Below are positions 25,108-32,783 of a DNA stretch of 64,000 bases, piece by piece. Position 1 is the first letter of the stretch. Every line of letters starts with the position of its first letter. The DNA lies in IMG/VR virus record IMGVR_UViG_3300042934_000594, positions 1-64,000 of that record; one strand, given 5' to 3'. The position numbers and the translations under genes are program-made. The notes under the pieces were generated by a model. The model worked only from the letters and a program-made list of their open reading frames with translations, was not told where the DNA came from and made no database searches. The stretch comes from a virus.

Positions 25108-25191
25108 CAACGTAGGGAGAACTAGGGATCATACCCCTAGCCAGTTACTCATGAACTGGTCGCTTAGTCAGGTATAAAGCAATCTACGTTG
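25108..25191 (+). ncRNA. Cloverleaf-like element C without T-loop
   Basis: Closed by CAACGTAG (25108-25115) and CTACGTTG (25184-25191). Three arms follow: CTAGGG-ATCATAC-CCCTAG (a 7-nt loop that reads like a CAT anticodon loop), CCAGTT-ACTCATG-AACTGG, and GCTT/AAGC. Length 84 nt, as for a tRNA, but neither a GTTC T-loop nor a D arm is present. Placed exactly between tRNA-Asp and tRNA-Asn. Confidence 0.4.
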
Positions 25192-25203
25192 TCTTAGTTT
25201 CAT

Positions 25204-25279
25204 TCCATGATAGCTCAGTTGGTAGAGCAACGGACTGTTAATTCGTTGGTCCCTGGTTCGAGTCCAGGTCATGGAGCCA
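25204..25279 (+). tRNA. tRNA-Asn (GTT)
   Basis: Acceptor TCCATGA/TCATGGA, discriminator G, encoded CCA; D arm AGCTCAGTTGGTAGAGC; anticodon GTT at 25237-25239; T arm CTGGTTCGAGTCCAG. Canonical. Confidence 0.95.
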
Positions 25280-25289
25280 CATTCATACG

Positions 25290-25307
25290 GCCTCCCGCAA
25301 GGGAGGC
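25290..25307 (+). terminator. Terminator of the first tRNA unit
   Basis: Stem GCCTCCC/GGGAGGC with GCAA loop, CATACG on the left and TTTATGTCGG on the right. Confidence 0.8.
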
Positions 25308-25339
25308 TTTATGTCGGATCTGTATTTAAGGAGTGGAGT

Positions 25340-25660
25340 ATGCTGTCAGTTCGCCTGGATAAAGAGTGTGACGAGTACCTGCGAAAATTGGCAGACCTCG
25401 AAGACCGCTCCATCAACAACCTGATCAAGCGCATGATCCTGGAGCATAAGCGTTACAACCCACTGGCTGAGGACGGTGGCATCCTACAGCTGGAACGGGG
25501 CGTCAAGCATGCGTTCATGATTGTCTTGGACGGTAAGGTCGTAGGGACACTCAACCGCGGTCCTGGTGGGTTACTGGCCTTGGAGCTGGACACTACTAAC
25601 CTAGGTTCTCCTGTGCCACATTGGTCTAAAGACCTGCCAAGCGGTGCTGTGACGGACTGA
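25340..25660 (+). CDS. Ribbon-helix-helix protein, 106 aa
   Basis: ATG 25340 follows TAAGGAGTGGAGT. The first 40 residues (MLSVRLDKECDEYLRKLAD, then SINNLIKRMILEHK) match the CopG-type ribbon-helix-helix: a strand with alternating hydrophobic and basic residues and two helices. The C-terminal 65 residues (beta-rich, ending AVTD) are unassigned. It lies inside the tRNA array, just before the second tRNA-type promoter, so it may regulate that region; it is the second such protein in the window (see 18791). Confidence 0.7.
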   Translation: MLSVRLDKECDEYLRKLADLEDRSINNLIKRMILEHKRYNPLAEDGGILQLERGVKHAFMIVLDGKVVGTLNRGPGGLLALELDTTNLGSPVPHWSKDLPSGAVTD

Positions 25661-25671
25661 CCTGGTTACTG

Positions 25672-25699
25672 AAAGAATACTGACCAGGTCATGGTATAC
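25672..25699 (+). promoter_or_regulatory. tRNA-array promoter, copy 2
   Basis: AAAGAATACTG, 8 bases, ATGGTATAC: the same bipartite motif and spacing as at 24541. It drives the oversized tRNA-like gene that starts 17 bases downstream. Confidence 0.65.
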
Positions 25700-25716
25700 G
25701 AAGCAGTTATGCAATC

Positions 25717-25822
25717 CCCTGGGTAGCTCAGTTGGTTAGAGCGTTGCCGTTGTGAGAGTCCGTTAGTCCGGGTGCTTTTGCAGCAGTGAAGGCCGATGGT
25801 TCAAATCCATCCCTCGGGGCCT
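25717..25822 (+). tRNA. Oversized tRNA-like gene, possible intron or pseudogene
   Basis: Acceptor CCCTGGG/CCTCGGG (one mismatch), TA, a perfect D arm (GCTC/GAGC) and a perfect T arm GATGG-TTCAAAT-CCATC are present. Between D and T arms lie 52 nt where 23-40 are normal. TTGTGA near 25750 resembles a His anticodon loop (GTG), but no normal 5-bp anticodon stem forms across it. The extra sequence includes TGCT/AGCA. The 3' end reads GCCT instead of CCA. It has its own promoter and terminator. Confidence 0.55.
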
Positions 25823-25839
25823 ATTTTGTGAATTATACA

Positions 25840-25857
25840 GCCTCCTTCACGGGAGGC
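25840..25857 (+). terminator. Hairpin terminator after oversized tRNA
   Basis: Stem GCCTCC/GGAGGC, left flank ATACA, right flank TTTATATCGTCG. Confidence 0.75.
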
Positions 25858-25880
25858 TTTATATCGTCGAGGCATTAGCC

Positions 25881-26117
25881 ATGTTTGGTTGCTGTAAGTT
25901 CGCCATGCAACATGTGTACTGCGTTGATTACGGGGACAAACCCGATTTGGAAGTACTGAAGTCAGAATACGGTGATGAAATCTCCTTGGAGCAACGGCCC
26001 AATCTGCGCAACCCACAGGACATACCGCTTAAATGGGTGATGGTGAGCCCAGGTAAAGAAGAGGACGTCTGCACGTGTGGTTGCCACGTGCGCAACGGCC
26101 CAGCGATCATGTGTTAG
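25881..26117 (+). CDS. Cys-rich hypothetical protein, 78 aa
   Basis: Seven to eight cysteines, with GCC near the N-terminus and VCTCGCHV near the C-terminus, suggest a small metal-binding protein. ATG 25881 has only a weak ribosome site (CGAGGCATTAGCC). No family recognised. First gene of a coupled run that reaches 27644. Confidence 0.58.
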   Translation: MFGCCKFAMQHVYCVDYGDKPDLEVLKSEYGDEISLEQRPNLRNPQDIPLKWVMVSPGKEEDVCTCGCHVRNGPAIMC

Positions 26118-26125
26118 GAGCAGGT

Positions 26126-26482
26126 ATGGACGAGCGTTACGAATATGTCCGACTGGAAGTACAATACCAGATTCCCAAGATACTGCTGGACTATCTAGGC
26201 AACGTCGACGATTCCATCCGTAAACACTTGGCAAAGTTTGATGGCTGGGAAGACGCACGCATATTGAAGCAAGTTAGCCGTTACGTGGAGTGCCGTATTC
26301 GTCAAGAGATTCTGGCTAAGTACGAAAAGCTGGAAGTCCAACCCGATTACCTCGATGGGCACTGGGTTGAGCTGATCTTGGCATATCGGGACGCCGCTGA
26401 AGAGGCCAACGACGTCAGGGCAGAGCTTGAAACCATCCGGCGTATGCAGTTTAGAGCAACCATCTTCAAAGGGTCATGTTAA
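26126..26482 (+). CDS. Hypothetical helical protein, 118 aa
   Basis: ATG 26126 is set by TAGGAGCAGGT. The whole protein looks helical and highly charged (DDSIRKHLAKF, EEANDVRAELETIRRMQ), compatible with a coiled-coil end. Its stop overlaps the next start (TAATG). Confidence 0.64.
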   Translation: MDERYEYVRLEVQYQIPKILLDYLGNVDDSIRKHLAKFDGWEDARILKQVSRYVECRIRQEILAKYEKLEVQPDYLDGHWVELILAYRDAAEEANDVRAELETIRRMQFRATIFKGSC

Positions 26483-27033
26483 TGGACGACGACTACATCA
26501 AGAAACATTTCGGTAACCCACCCGTGCCTGAGGTGGTATCGCATATTCCGCTGATGCGCAATAGTGAGACTGTGGAGGCTACCGCAACCCCTGACATTGC
26601 TCGCTTGGGTGCGGCTATCGACGCCATCGCCAAGGCTACGAAGGGCATGGACAAAGAAGAACTCCTCAAGCGTATGGATCGTTACCTGGAGGACATCAAG
26701 GAAAAGCGTCTGCCCATTCACGTGGGTCCTGCTATTCAAACCAGCGACTACAGTTGGATGGTTTCGATCCCTATCACCGATAAGGGTATTCGTATCCTGC
26801 TGGAGGACGCGGTAATCCACATCGTGAAACAGCACGACCGTGAGGCCGTGCTGTCGTCTGCCGAGTTTGCTGGGAAGATCCAGTTAGAAGTGCTGGCTTA
26901 CCTGCAAGCGATGTTGGATTTCCAGGAATCGAACCTGGAGGTCGATGTTACCTTCAAAGCCTATGAGGGGGAAATCACATACACTGCTAACCTCTACGCC
27001 TTCGGCATCGGCACTCGGGTACATTTTCAATGA
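26482..27033 (+). CDS. Hypothetical protein, 183 aa
   Basis: ATG 26482 is preferred over 26476: it overlaps the previous stop and lies nine bases after AAAGGG. Helical first half with an amphipathic stretch (KATKGMDKEELLKRMDRYLE), mixed second half. Ends in an ATGA overlap with the next gene. No family recognised. Confidence 0.64.
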   Translation: MDDDYIKKHFGNPPVPEVVSHIPLMRNSETVEATATPDIARLGAAIDAIAKATKGMDKEELLKRMDRYLEDIKEKRLPIHVGPAIQTSDYSWMVSIPITDKGIRILLEDAVIHIVKQHDREAVLSSAEFAGKIQLEVLAYLQAMLDFQESNLEVDVTFKAYEGEITYTANLYAFGIGTRVHFQ

Positions 27034-27413
27034 CCGACCAATTCACGATGGATCAGCCGGGGTACGAAGCTGCCTACCAGTGGCTTAACCAAACCCATCA
27101 GTTTCACCTGCTGGATGCTATTCCTAAGTCCGATGGTTACACGGTCATCACCTTGGCCAATACACTGTGGGTGCAGCAGAACGGCGGCGTAGAACGTGAG
27201 TTCGAGATCTGGATGGAAGGCTACCAGGCCACCGGTGAGAGCGGTGGGGCACAACTGGTCGGTAAGTCCACCGGGTGGACCTTCTACGACGCGGTTAAGA
27301 ACCTGGCAGACCGGTCACACAAGGGTAAGTTTGACTGGTACGGTGGCCGTTGGAGTATTTGGGCCTGTCGTTTGTTCGACAATGAAGCCGACGCTCGCAA
27401 GAGCTTTGGCTAA
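27030..27413 (+). CDS. Hypothetical protein, 127 aa
   Basis: Starts in an ATGA overlap. The sequence is aromatic-rich (eight Trp), soluble, with a repeated GWTFYD/GRWSIW look that suggests a compact beta fold. No family recognised. Confidence 0.63.
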   Translation: MTDQFTMDQPGYEAAYQWLNQTHQFHLLDAIPKSDGYTVITLANTLWVQQNGGVEREFEIWMEGYQATGESGGAQLVGKSTGWTFYDAVKNLADRSHKGKFDWYGGRWSIWACRLFDNEADARKSFG

Positions 27414-27422
27414 GGATCTGCT

Positions 27423-27644
27423 ATGCGTTACGCGCTAGAGCAACGGCTGCGGTTGATTGACTTCCTCCTGGCGCAGTATGGTTGGTTGCACCGCAAGATG
27501 GTCATGGACTACTACGCCATCACCATGGCAGCAGCATCCAAAGACTTTGCTGATTATATGAAACTGGCGCCTGACAACATGGCTTACAACTTAAAGGCTA
27601 AGCGCTACGAGCGTCAGTCTGGGTTTAAGCGGTTGTTTGAGTAG
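27423..27644 (+). CDS. Basic hypothetical protein, 73 aa
   Basis: ATG 27423 follows AAGGATCTGCT-type spacing (AAGGATCT). Helical, basic C-terminus (KAKRYERQSGFKRLF). Last gene of the coupled run from 25881. No motif recognised. Confidence 0.62.
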   Translation: MRYALEQRLRLIDFLLAQYGWLHRKMVMDYYAITMAAASKDFADYMKLAPDNMAYNLKAKRYERQSGFKRLFE

Positions 27645-27835
27645 TCGGTACCGTCCATGACCCTTGGGCCTTAGGGTGCCAATCTCGCTGTGTAGGATGC
27701 CGGCGCATCTGAGCATGGGAGCCCCCTTCGAGAGGTGGGCAAGTGTAGAGGCAGGACAGACGATGTGGTCGCGTGCGACCTGCGCTGGACTGGGGTCAGC
27801 TTATTCCGTACAGATCCCTCCCGCTTGGGAGGGGT
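27645..27835 (+). other. Non-coding segment with hairpins, possible leader or RNA
   Basis: No convincing gene. Hairpins GATGC-CGGC-GCATC and GGTCG-CGTG-CGACC are seen, and a terminator closes the segment at 27816-27833. It may hold a small RNA or a long 3' untranslated region. Confidence 0.3.
27816..27833 (+). terminator. Hairpin terminator
   Basis: Stem CCCTCCC/GGGAGGG, loop GCTT, then GTTTATTTCGC. Confidence 0.8.
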
Positions 27836-27863
27836 TTATTTCGCAACGTTCAGGCGACCTGAT

Positions 27864-28490
27864 ATGAAATGCAAGCACTGTGACCAACCCATGGTCTTTG
27901 AATTGGGGGTGGACAACGGAACAGATGAAGAAGCGTACTGCTACAACCTACACAGCTGTCGCGATTGCGGTACCCTCCTTAAGGAAGACATCCACAATCG
28001 ACTGCTGATCTGGATTCCCCCAAGCAATCAGATTCTTCGTGAGGGTAGTGAGGACCTTGACAGTCCTTTCAAACTGCCTCCCGTGACGCACGCACCGTTG
28101 GGGGTGCAGGAGTTCCTAAAGATGTTGCGCTCGCGCATCAACCAAGGGTACATGCCTTCAGCGACGGGGGAACAACAATACAACAGCAAGCCTGAGTACT
28201 TGCGTAACCTGCAACTGATTTTGGACAAGCCTGGGCAAAGTGGACTGTCGTATGGCTCAGGCTTTTATGCACAGGACGGCGCTTACCTGGAGTACACAGG
28301 GGGCAAGAAGGTTCATGACATTTACTTGTTCTTGGATGTGAGTAATGTGGCAGTGTTGGTGAACCTGTTGACCGATGAAGCCTACGTGGCCTTAAGCGGT
28401 GAAACCATTGGGGCGTGGGAACCGTGGACAGCACAGTTGCTGTCCGTAGATCGCCACCTGTTGGCGGAGAAGATTGACGCGTATTGCTAA
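27864..28490 (+). CDS. Zinc-ribbon-like protein, 208 aa
   Basis: ATG 27864 gives MKCKHCDQPM, and a second pair CRDCGTLL follows near residue 36: a CxxC...CxxC zinc ribbon at the N-terminus. The remaining 160 residues are soluble and mixed, with an aromatic SYGSGFYAQDGAYLEY stretch. Zinc ribbons of this type usually bind nucleic acid or protein partners; no specific role can be read. Confidence 0.62.
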   Translation: MKCKHCDQPMVFELGVDNGTDEEAYCYNLHSCRDCGTLLKEDIHNRLLIWIPPSNQILREGSEDLDSPFKLPPVTHAPLGVQEFLKMLRSRINQGYMPSATGEQQYNSKPEYLRNLQLILDKPGQSGLSYGSGFYAQDGAYLEYTGGKKVHDIYLFLDVSNVAVLVNLLTDEAYVALSGETIGAWEPWTAQLLSVDRHLLAEKIDAYC

Positions 28491-28567
28491 CGTCAGTCGT
28501 GGCAACTTTCACCCGGGAGCACACTACTATGAAACTTACCCGCCCACCCAAGACACGGAGAATCTTT

Positions 28568-29302
28568 ATGTCCGAGCCATCACGCCGTTACGTACAGTCT
28601 GAAGAATCCAGCGCCCCGTTCTTCAGCCTGCATGAAGTCCTGATCCTGCACTTCGTAGATGCCGCAGGTATCGCAGCCCACGTCATCGGTTACGTCGAGC
28701 GCGTAAACACCGAAACCGAAGGTCCGGCTCTGTTTGACTTCGCCTTCCGCAACAAGTGGCGCAGTGGCGGCTTCGGCGGTCTGCTGACGCTCACCAACGT
28801 ACCAGCCTGGCGTTACCTGGTCGACCGTCTGCCGAACCAGGACGAACTCAAGTTGATCTTCGACGGTGCTGAAGAGTCCGCCAAGCCACACCTGTTCTTC
28901 CGTGATGCCGACGGCCAGCCGGTACTGGTGTCCAAGGCGCTGGAAGGGTACACCCCTACCCAACCACTGCCAGTCTTTGACAACGACGAAGGCCACGTGC
29001 TGGAATCGGGTGAAGGTGTGGCCACCGCGGCTGACTCTGACACCGAACTGCGCGATCAAGTCAACCAGATCATCGTCGCAGCCCACAACCACGTCACCGG
29101 TGACTCGAAGCTGACTGAACAGGAACTGGCCGAAGTCGTCGAGAAAAACATCGCCGAAGCTGTCACGGAACTGACCCACAACGAATGGCGCGCCACCTCC
29201 AAGACCCGTCTGGTCAATGGAGATCTGGTCACCGACGTGAGCCTGTTCCGGGTGGATGAACCCAAGACCTTCCACGTAGAAGCCAACCGCATCAGCGAAT
29301 AA
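28568..29302 (+). CDS. Hypothetical protein, 244 aa
   Basis: ATG 28568 follows CACGGAGAATCTTT; upstream in-frame ATGs (28529, 28484) are less well placed. Codons end in C/G as in the structural genes, which suggests strong expression. Acidic, soluble, with a helical C-terminal third (DQVNQIIVAAHNHV). No family recognised. A terminator follows at 29310. Confidence 0.68.
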   Translation: MSEPSRRYVQSEESSAPFFSLHEVLILHFVDAAGIAAHVIGYVERVNTETEGPALFDFAFRNKWRSGGFGGLLTLTNVPAWRYLVDRLPNQDELKLIFDGAEESAKPHLFFRDADGQPVLVSKALEGYTPTQPLPVFDNDEGHVLESGEGVATAADSDTELRDQVNQIIVAAHNHVTGDSKLTEQELAEVVEKNIAEAVTELTHNEWRATSKTRLVNGDLVTDVSLFRVDEPKTFHVEANRISE

Positions 29303-29309
29303 CCATACG

Positions 29310-29327
29310 GCCTCCCTTCGGGGAGGC
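29310..29327 (+). terminator. TTCG-loop terminator with TTTATGCCGTCT tail
   Basis: Stem GCCTCCC/GGGAGGC, left flank CATACG, right flank TTTATGCCGTCT: the exact consensus form. Confidence 0.88.
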
Positions 29328-29389
29328 TTTATGCCGTCTCGGGAAATACCCCCGCTTTATATCCTATGCCAAAACGCCTTGTCTTGGCG

Positions 29390-29450
29390 GTCCACAAGGA
29401 CCTTACATGCGCTGTCCACAAGGACACTTGGCGCATCACCCACAAGGGAA
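29390..29450 (+). repeat. Three 24-nt-spaced CCACAAGG hairpin repeats
   Basis: The core CCACAAGG occurs at 29392, 29416 and 29440, exactly 24 bases apart. The first two are full GTCC-ACAA-GGAC hairpins; the third is CCC-ACAA-GGG and contains the AAGGGA ribosome site of the gene at 29456. In the upstream frame they encode an 8-residue repeat (VHKD twice, then THKG), so a coding origin is possible. Confidence 0.55.
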
Positions 29451-29455
29451 ACCAC

Positions 29456-30502
29456 ATGGTTAACATGTCTGTTGTACAAGAGCTGTACCTGCAATTGGTG
29501 CGTTGTGCCCTGGAAGGCCGCACAACCACCCGTAGTGAGTTGATTAGCCGGATCCCGGACGTTCTAGGGGATGGCGATAAAGAAGGCGCTATCGACGCTG
29601 TAGACCCGATGACGGACCCTCTGGGTGTACTGTGCACCTGGCTTAAAGAGCGGAACTTGCCGATGCTCACCAGTTTGCTGGTGAAAGAATCCGGTGGGGG
29701 TGTAGGTCGGGTTGGCTTAGGCTTCTGGCGTGGCCTGGGCTTTGAGTTAAACGACAAGGAGCTGACCTCCGACGCTGCCGGGATGTTCCAGCGGTATCTG
29801 CAAACCCAGTGCTTTGATTACTTTCAAGGGGTGGGGGTCAACAACTATGCCTTGGACCAACTGGTCAACCGTCGCTTGTTGGCTGTTTTGGGCAGTGAGT
29901 ACCCGGACCTGCGTGATGCCTGCCGTGCATTAGTGGAAGAGCTGTTGGCCAAACCCGACGTGGACCATAAACAGGTCAGCCGTGACGGGAGCCTTACCTC
30001 TGAGCCCGTCAACATGGCGGTTAGCCTCAATGCCTGGTTTGATCGGGTGTGCACGTGGTCAGACCTGGGTCTGCTGCTGGACTACGATCGGACCCTGGTC
30101 ATGAGCTACGAGCAGAAGCACTCCCATACCCGCACCGGTGTCTTGCCGATTGGCACCGAACTGGACATTGCCAGCTTTATGTTTGGTGACCTCTTGGCGG
30201 GCCATTACTTCACCTTGCTCAACCTGGAAGTCACTGGCGGCCTGGACAGTGAACGCAAACCGATCTACGGCCTGGAGATGACCTACTCAGGCTCATTGCC
30301 AGGGACGTGGAACTACGCCATCAAAGCGGACAACCGTGGCATTGGCGGGGTCACTGTGGACCCGCAGCGTTGCATCTTCCGGGCATCGGTCGACAGCAGC
30401 ACACCCATCAAGGAACTGATCGTCTCCGTGAAGGCCCTGGCCCATCCCCTCACCGACCCTGACCCGGATGTAGGGGGCGTACCCAAAGCCCTGTTGATGT
30501 AA
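29456..30502 (+). CDS. Hypothetical protein, 348 aa
   Basis: ATG 29456 has AAGGGA eight bases upstream. An in-frame ATG at 29366 would add 30 residues containing an 8-residue repeat, but it has no ribosome site. The protein is soluble and mixed, with a Gly-rich stretch (ESGGGVGRVGLGFWRGLG) near residue 80. No family recognised. The start is overlapped by the hairpin repeats at 29390-29450, which could control translation. Confidence 0.66.
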   Translation: MVNMSVVQELYLQLVRCALEGRTTTRSELISRIPDVLGDGDKEGAIDAVDPMTDPLGVLCTWLKERNLPMLTSLLVKESGGGVGRVGLGFWRGLGFELNDKELTSDAAGMFQRYLQTQCFDYFQGVGVNNYALDQLVNRRLLAVLGSEYPDLRDACRALVEELLAKPDVDHKQVSRDGSLTSEPVNMAVSLNAWFDRVCTWSDLGLLLDYDRTLVMSYEQKHSHTRTGVLPIGTELDIASFMFGDLLAGHYFTLLNLEVTGGLDSERKPIYGLEMTYSGSLPGTWNYAIKADNRGIGGVTVDPQRCIFRASVDSSTPIKELIVSVKALAHPLTDPDPDVGGVPKALLM

Positions 30503-30511
30503 GCGACATAG

Positions 30512-30533
30512 GCCCCTCCCCGAAGGGAGGGGC
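30512..30533. terminator. Bidirectional terminator between convergent genes
   Basis: Stem GCCCCTCCC/GGGAGGGGC with CGAA loop. CATA on the left and TTTATGCTGTCTTTATTTT on the right let it work in both directions, ending the + gene at 30502 and the - gene at 30546. Confidence 0.88.
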
Positions 30534-30545
30534 TTTATGCTGTCT

Positions 30546-31415
30546 TTATTTTACCGACGCATCGATCCACTTGGCCATGGCTTCGATGTAGTTGGTGATG
30601 TAAACATAGTAGTGCTGGTAGGATTCAGAGGCGTGGTAGTAACTGTGCTCAGCACCGTACGCACACTCGGAGACTTCATTGACCAGGTACTTGAGTTTGT
30701 CCGCCAACTCTGGATCGGACGACCAGTGCTTGTCGATCTCATCTTCGAATGGGTTATCGGAGGTGTACATCTTATCCCCGCCCATAGGTGCTAAACGGTC
30801 GTACCATTTCTTACCAAACGGGGTGGCGAGCCGATTACCTTCATACAGCTCCAGCATCAATTTGGCAGTGGCCTGTACGCCGTCCTTGTCCAGGGCGGGT
30901 AACTTAGCCGTCTCAGGCGCCTGATATGCTTCAGTGGGTTGGGTCCACTTAGGGTCATTGAGGTCGTCGTTGAAGATCAATTTGTCCAAGAACGCACGAC
31001 AGGCTTTGGCATCCTTCCATTTACCCGACGCAAAGAACTGCGACACCGTGTCGATCTGGTGGGTCAGTTTAATGACCAATTGTTCATCCTGATGCGCCGC
31101 AGCGCGCGAGGCTTGCAGTAACTTACGGGCCTGGGCTTCCCAATTTCCTTGTAAGTAGTTACCGCCTTTGACCGACACCGTCCCTTCAACAAAGCGGCGG
31201 TTACTGAGCCAACTGTAGTTAAGGTAGGTGCGGCTAAGCACTTGTTTCATGTCGCTGTTGGCGGGGATCTTCTCCGTCTTGCCGTGGCGCATGTTGCGAA
31301 AGGTGTCGCCTAGCGATTCCAACAGGCCTTCGCTGGAAGGACGAAAGAACACGCTTTCAATGCTGGTGTGGGTCGGTTGCGAGTGGTGTTGCTCAAGGTA
31401 CTTACGATAGTCCAT
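30546..31415 (-). CDS. Hypothetical protein, 289 aa
   Basis: Starts MDYRKYLEQHH; the C-terminal half is rich in Tyr and helix formers (HSYYHASESYQHYYVYI) and ends AMAKWIDASVK. The middle has LLQASRAAAHQDEQLV. No membrane segment. It resembles the size and composition of phage virion-associated or internal proteins, but no family was recognised. It follows nrdB after a bidirectional terminator, so it may be a separate unit. Confidence 0.62.
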   Translation of the reverse strand: MDYRKYLEQHHSQPTHTSIESVFFRPSSEGLLESLGDTFRNMRHGKTEKIPANSDMKQVLSRTYLNYSWLSNRRFVEGTVSVKGGNYLQGNWEAQARKLLQASRAAAHQDEQLVIKLTHQIDTVSQFFASGKWKDAKACRAFLDKLIFNDDLNDPKWTQPTEAYQAPETAKLPALDKDGVQATAKLMLELYEGNRLATPFGKKWYDRLAPMGGDKMYTSDNPFEDEIDKHWSSDPELADKLKYLVNEVSECAYGAEHSYYHASESYQHYYVYITNYIEAMAKWIDASVK

Positions 31416-31494
31416 TTTAGTTCACTTGCCCAGGCGGAGGAAGGAGGCCCACAGGCATCCCGATGTATAGCATTGGACGTGTGGACGGCATAAA

Positions 31495-31515
31495 CCCTCC
31501 CCGTAACAGGGAGGG
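31495..31515. terminator. Bidirectional hairpin with TTTATGCCGTC on the - side
   Basis: Stem CCCTCCC/GGGAGGG. On the - strand it follows nrdB and is continued by TTTATGCCGTCCAC, the recurring tail; on the + strand by CCTTTTGGTGTCTTTTA. Confidence 0.8.
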
Positions 31516-31529
31516 CCTTTTGGTGTCTT

Positions 31530-32723
31530 TTACAGCACCAGTTCGAAGTCTTCGTTGTCATCGTCACGCGACAACAGGTTAACCTTGTACTGAGCGTTCT
31601 GCTCCTCCTGTGGGGCGCTCTGAGACGCGCTGACGTCCAGGTAGTCCAACATGAAGGGCAATGGGTTGGTCTGTGGGAATTCGTGCCCACGGGCGATCAG
31701 GTCCTGCTCTACGCCCATGAACACTGCCGCAGCGCGACCGTTGAACTTGTTCCAGCGTTTACCGTGACTCAAGGTAAAGCCTGGCAGTTCGTTGCCTGAG
31801 CTGAATAGGTACTCCAACCAAGTGTCTTCGCTGTTGAGGATCTCATCCAACAGGTTGACGATCATCGGTTTGCACTGCTGGTACGCGATACGGCCGCGCT
31901 CGGTGGCCAGTTCGATGCGCAGCACTTCCTGACCGAACTGAGCGTGGATCTCGAACTCGTCCTGGGCAATACGCTCCACCGCTTTACCAATCGGTTGGAA
32001 CAGGCCGGTGCGGCACACCGCGAAGGTGATGGCGAACGAGGACATGAACTGCACGCGCTCCAGGAAGTACATGGCCACCAGGAACATGAAGATGGCGTTG
32101 TACGACTCTTGATCGGCTTCCACCTGACCCAAGGCGTATTTGTGGCTGACTTCATGAGCACGACCCATGACCTGGGCCACCGACGTCAGGCGCGACATGG
32201 CTTCCTTGACTTCCAGGATTTCTTTGAGCACTTCATCCGGGTTGTCGAAGCTGGAACGCACGATCTCCGAGTACGTCAGGCCGTGAACGTTTTCGTTCTC
32301 GTTGATCTTGACGTAACCGCACCAGAGTTCAGTCGAGCTGCACACCGGGCCCATGATCGTCGCAATGGCCCGTGAGGCCATCGAGTCGGCTTCCCACTGC
32401 CAGGCCAACGTCTTGATCATGAAGTCGGCGCAGATACGCCCTGTAGGGTCACTGGTGGCAAACTCCACGTTACAGCTGGAGTAGTCGAACTCGTTTTCGT
32501 CCCAGTCGAGCGAGCGCAGCGTTTTGTACAACGACCACAGCTGGGGGTACTGCTTGTTGATGGTGTCCAGTAGACCACCCTCTTGACCGAAGAACAGCGG
32601 GGTGCGTTCGTAGTCGGTTTTCTGGGTGTTGAAGATCTTGGCCGGCAGGGCAGACGGTGGTGCGTAGCCCCGGGAAGGTTCGTGGGGTAGTTCGGAATCG
32701 GGTTGGAATTCGCGGTCAGTCAT
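31530..32723 (-). CDS. nrdB: Ribonucleotide reductase class Ia, beta subunit
   Basis: Holds the diiron-tyrosyl radical used by NrdA to make dNTPs. Visible ligands: WEADSM (Asp, near residue 110), ENENVHGLTYSEI (Glu, His and, four residues on, the radical Tyr, near 141-149), FLERVQF (Glu, near 220) and DEFEIHAQF (Glu and His, near 254). The radical tyrosine shows it is class Ia and not the Phe-containing Ic type. It ends EDFELVL, a hydrophobic tail of the kind that docks on NrdA. At 397 residues it is of normal size. It lies 60 bases after nrdA. Confidence 0.93.
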   Translation of the reverse strand: MTDREFQPDSELPHEPSRGYAPPSALPAKIFNTQKTDYERTPLFFGQEGGLLDTINKQYPQLWSLYKTLRSLDWDENEFDYSSCNVEFATSDPTGRICADFMIKTLAWQWEADSMASRAIATIMGPVCSSTELWCGYVKINENENVHGLTYSEIVRSSFDNPDEVLKEILEVKEAMSRLTSVAQVMGRAHEVSHKYALGQVEADQESYNAIFMFLVAMYFLERVQFMSSFAITFAVCRTGLFQPIGKAVERIAQDEFEIHAQFGQEVLRIELATERGRIAYQQCKPMIVNLLDEILNSEDTWLEYLFSSGNELPGFTLSHGKRWNKFNGRAAAVFMGVEQDLIARGHEFPQTNPLPFMLDYLDVSASQSAPQEEQNAQYKVNLLSRDDDNEDFELVL

Positions 32724-32751
32724 GAATGGTCTCGGATCAAGAGGGTATAGA

Positions 32752-32777
32752 GAGTGGGGACCCGTAGGTCCCCACTC
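32752..32777. terminator. 11-bp hairpin between nrdA and nrdB
   Basis: GAGTGGGGACC-CGTA-GGTCCCCACTC is a perfect 11-bp stem in the 60-base gap. No T run follows on the - strand, so it may attenuate, process or stabilise the nrdA-nrdB message instead of fully ending it. Confidence 0.55.
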
Positions 32778-32783
32778 GGGGGT

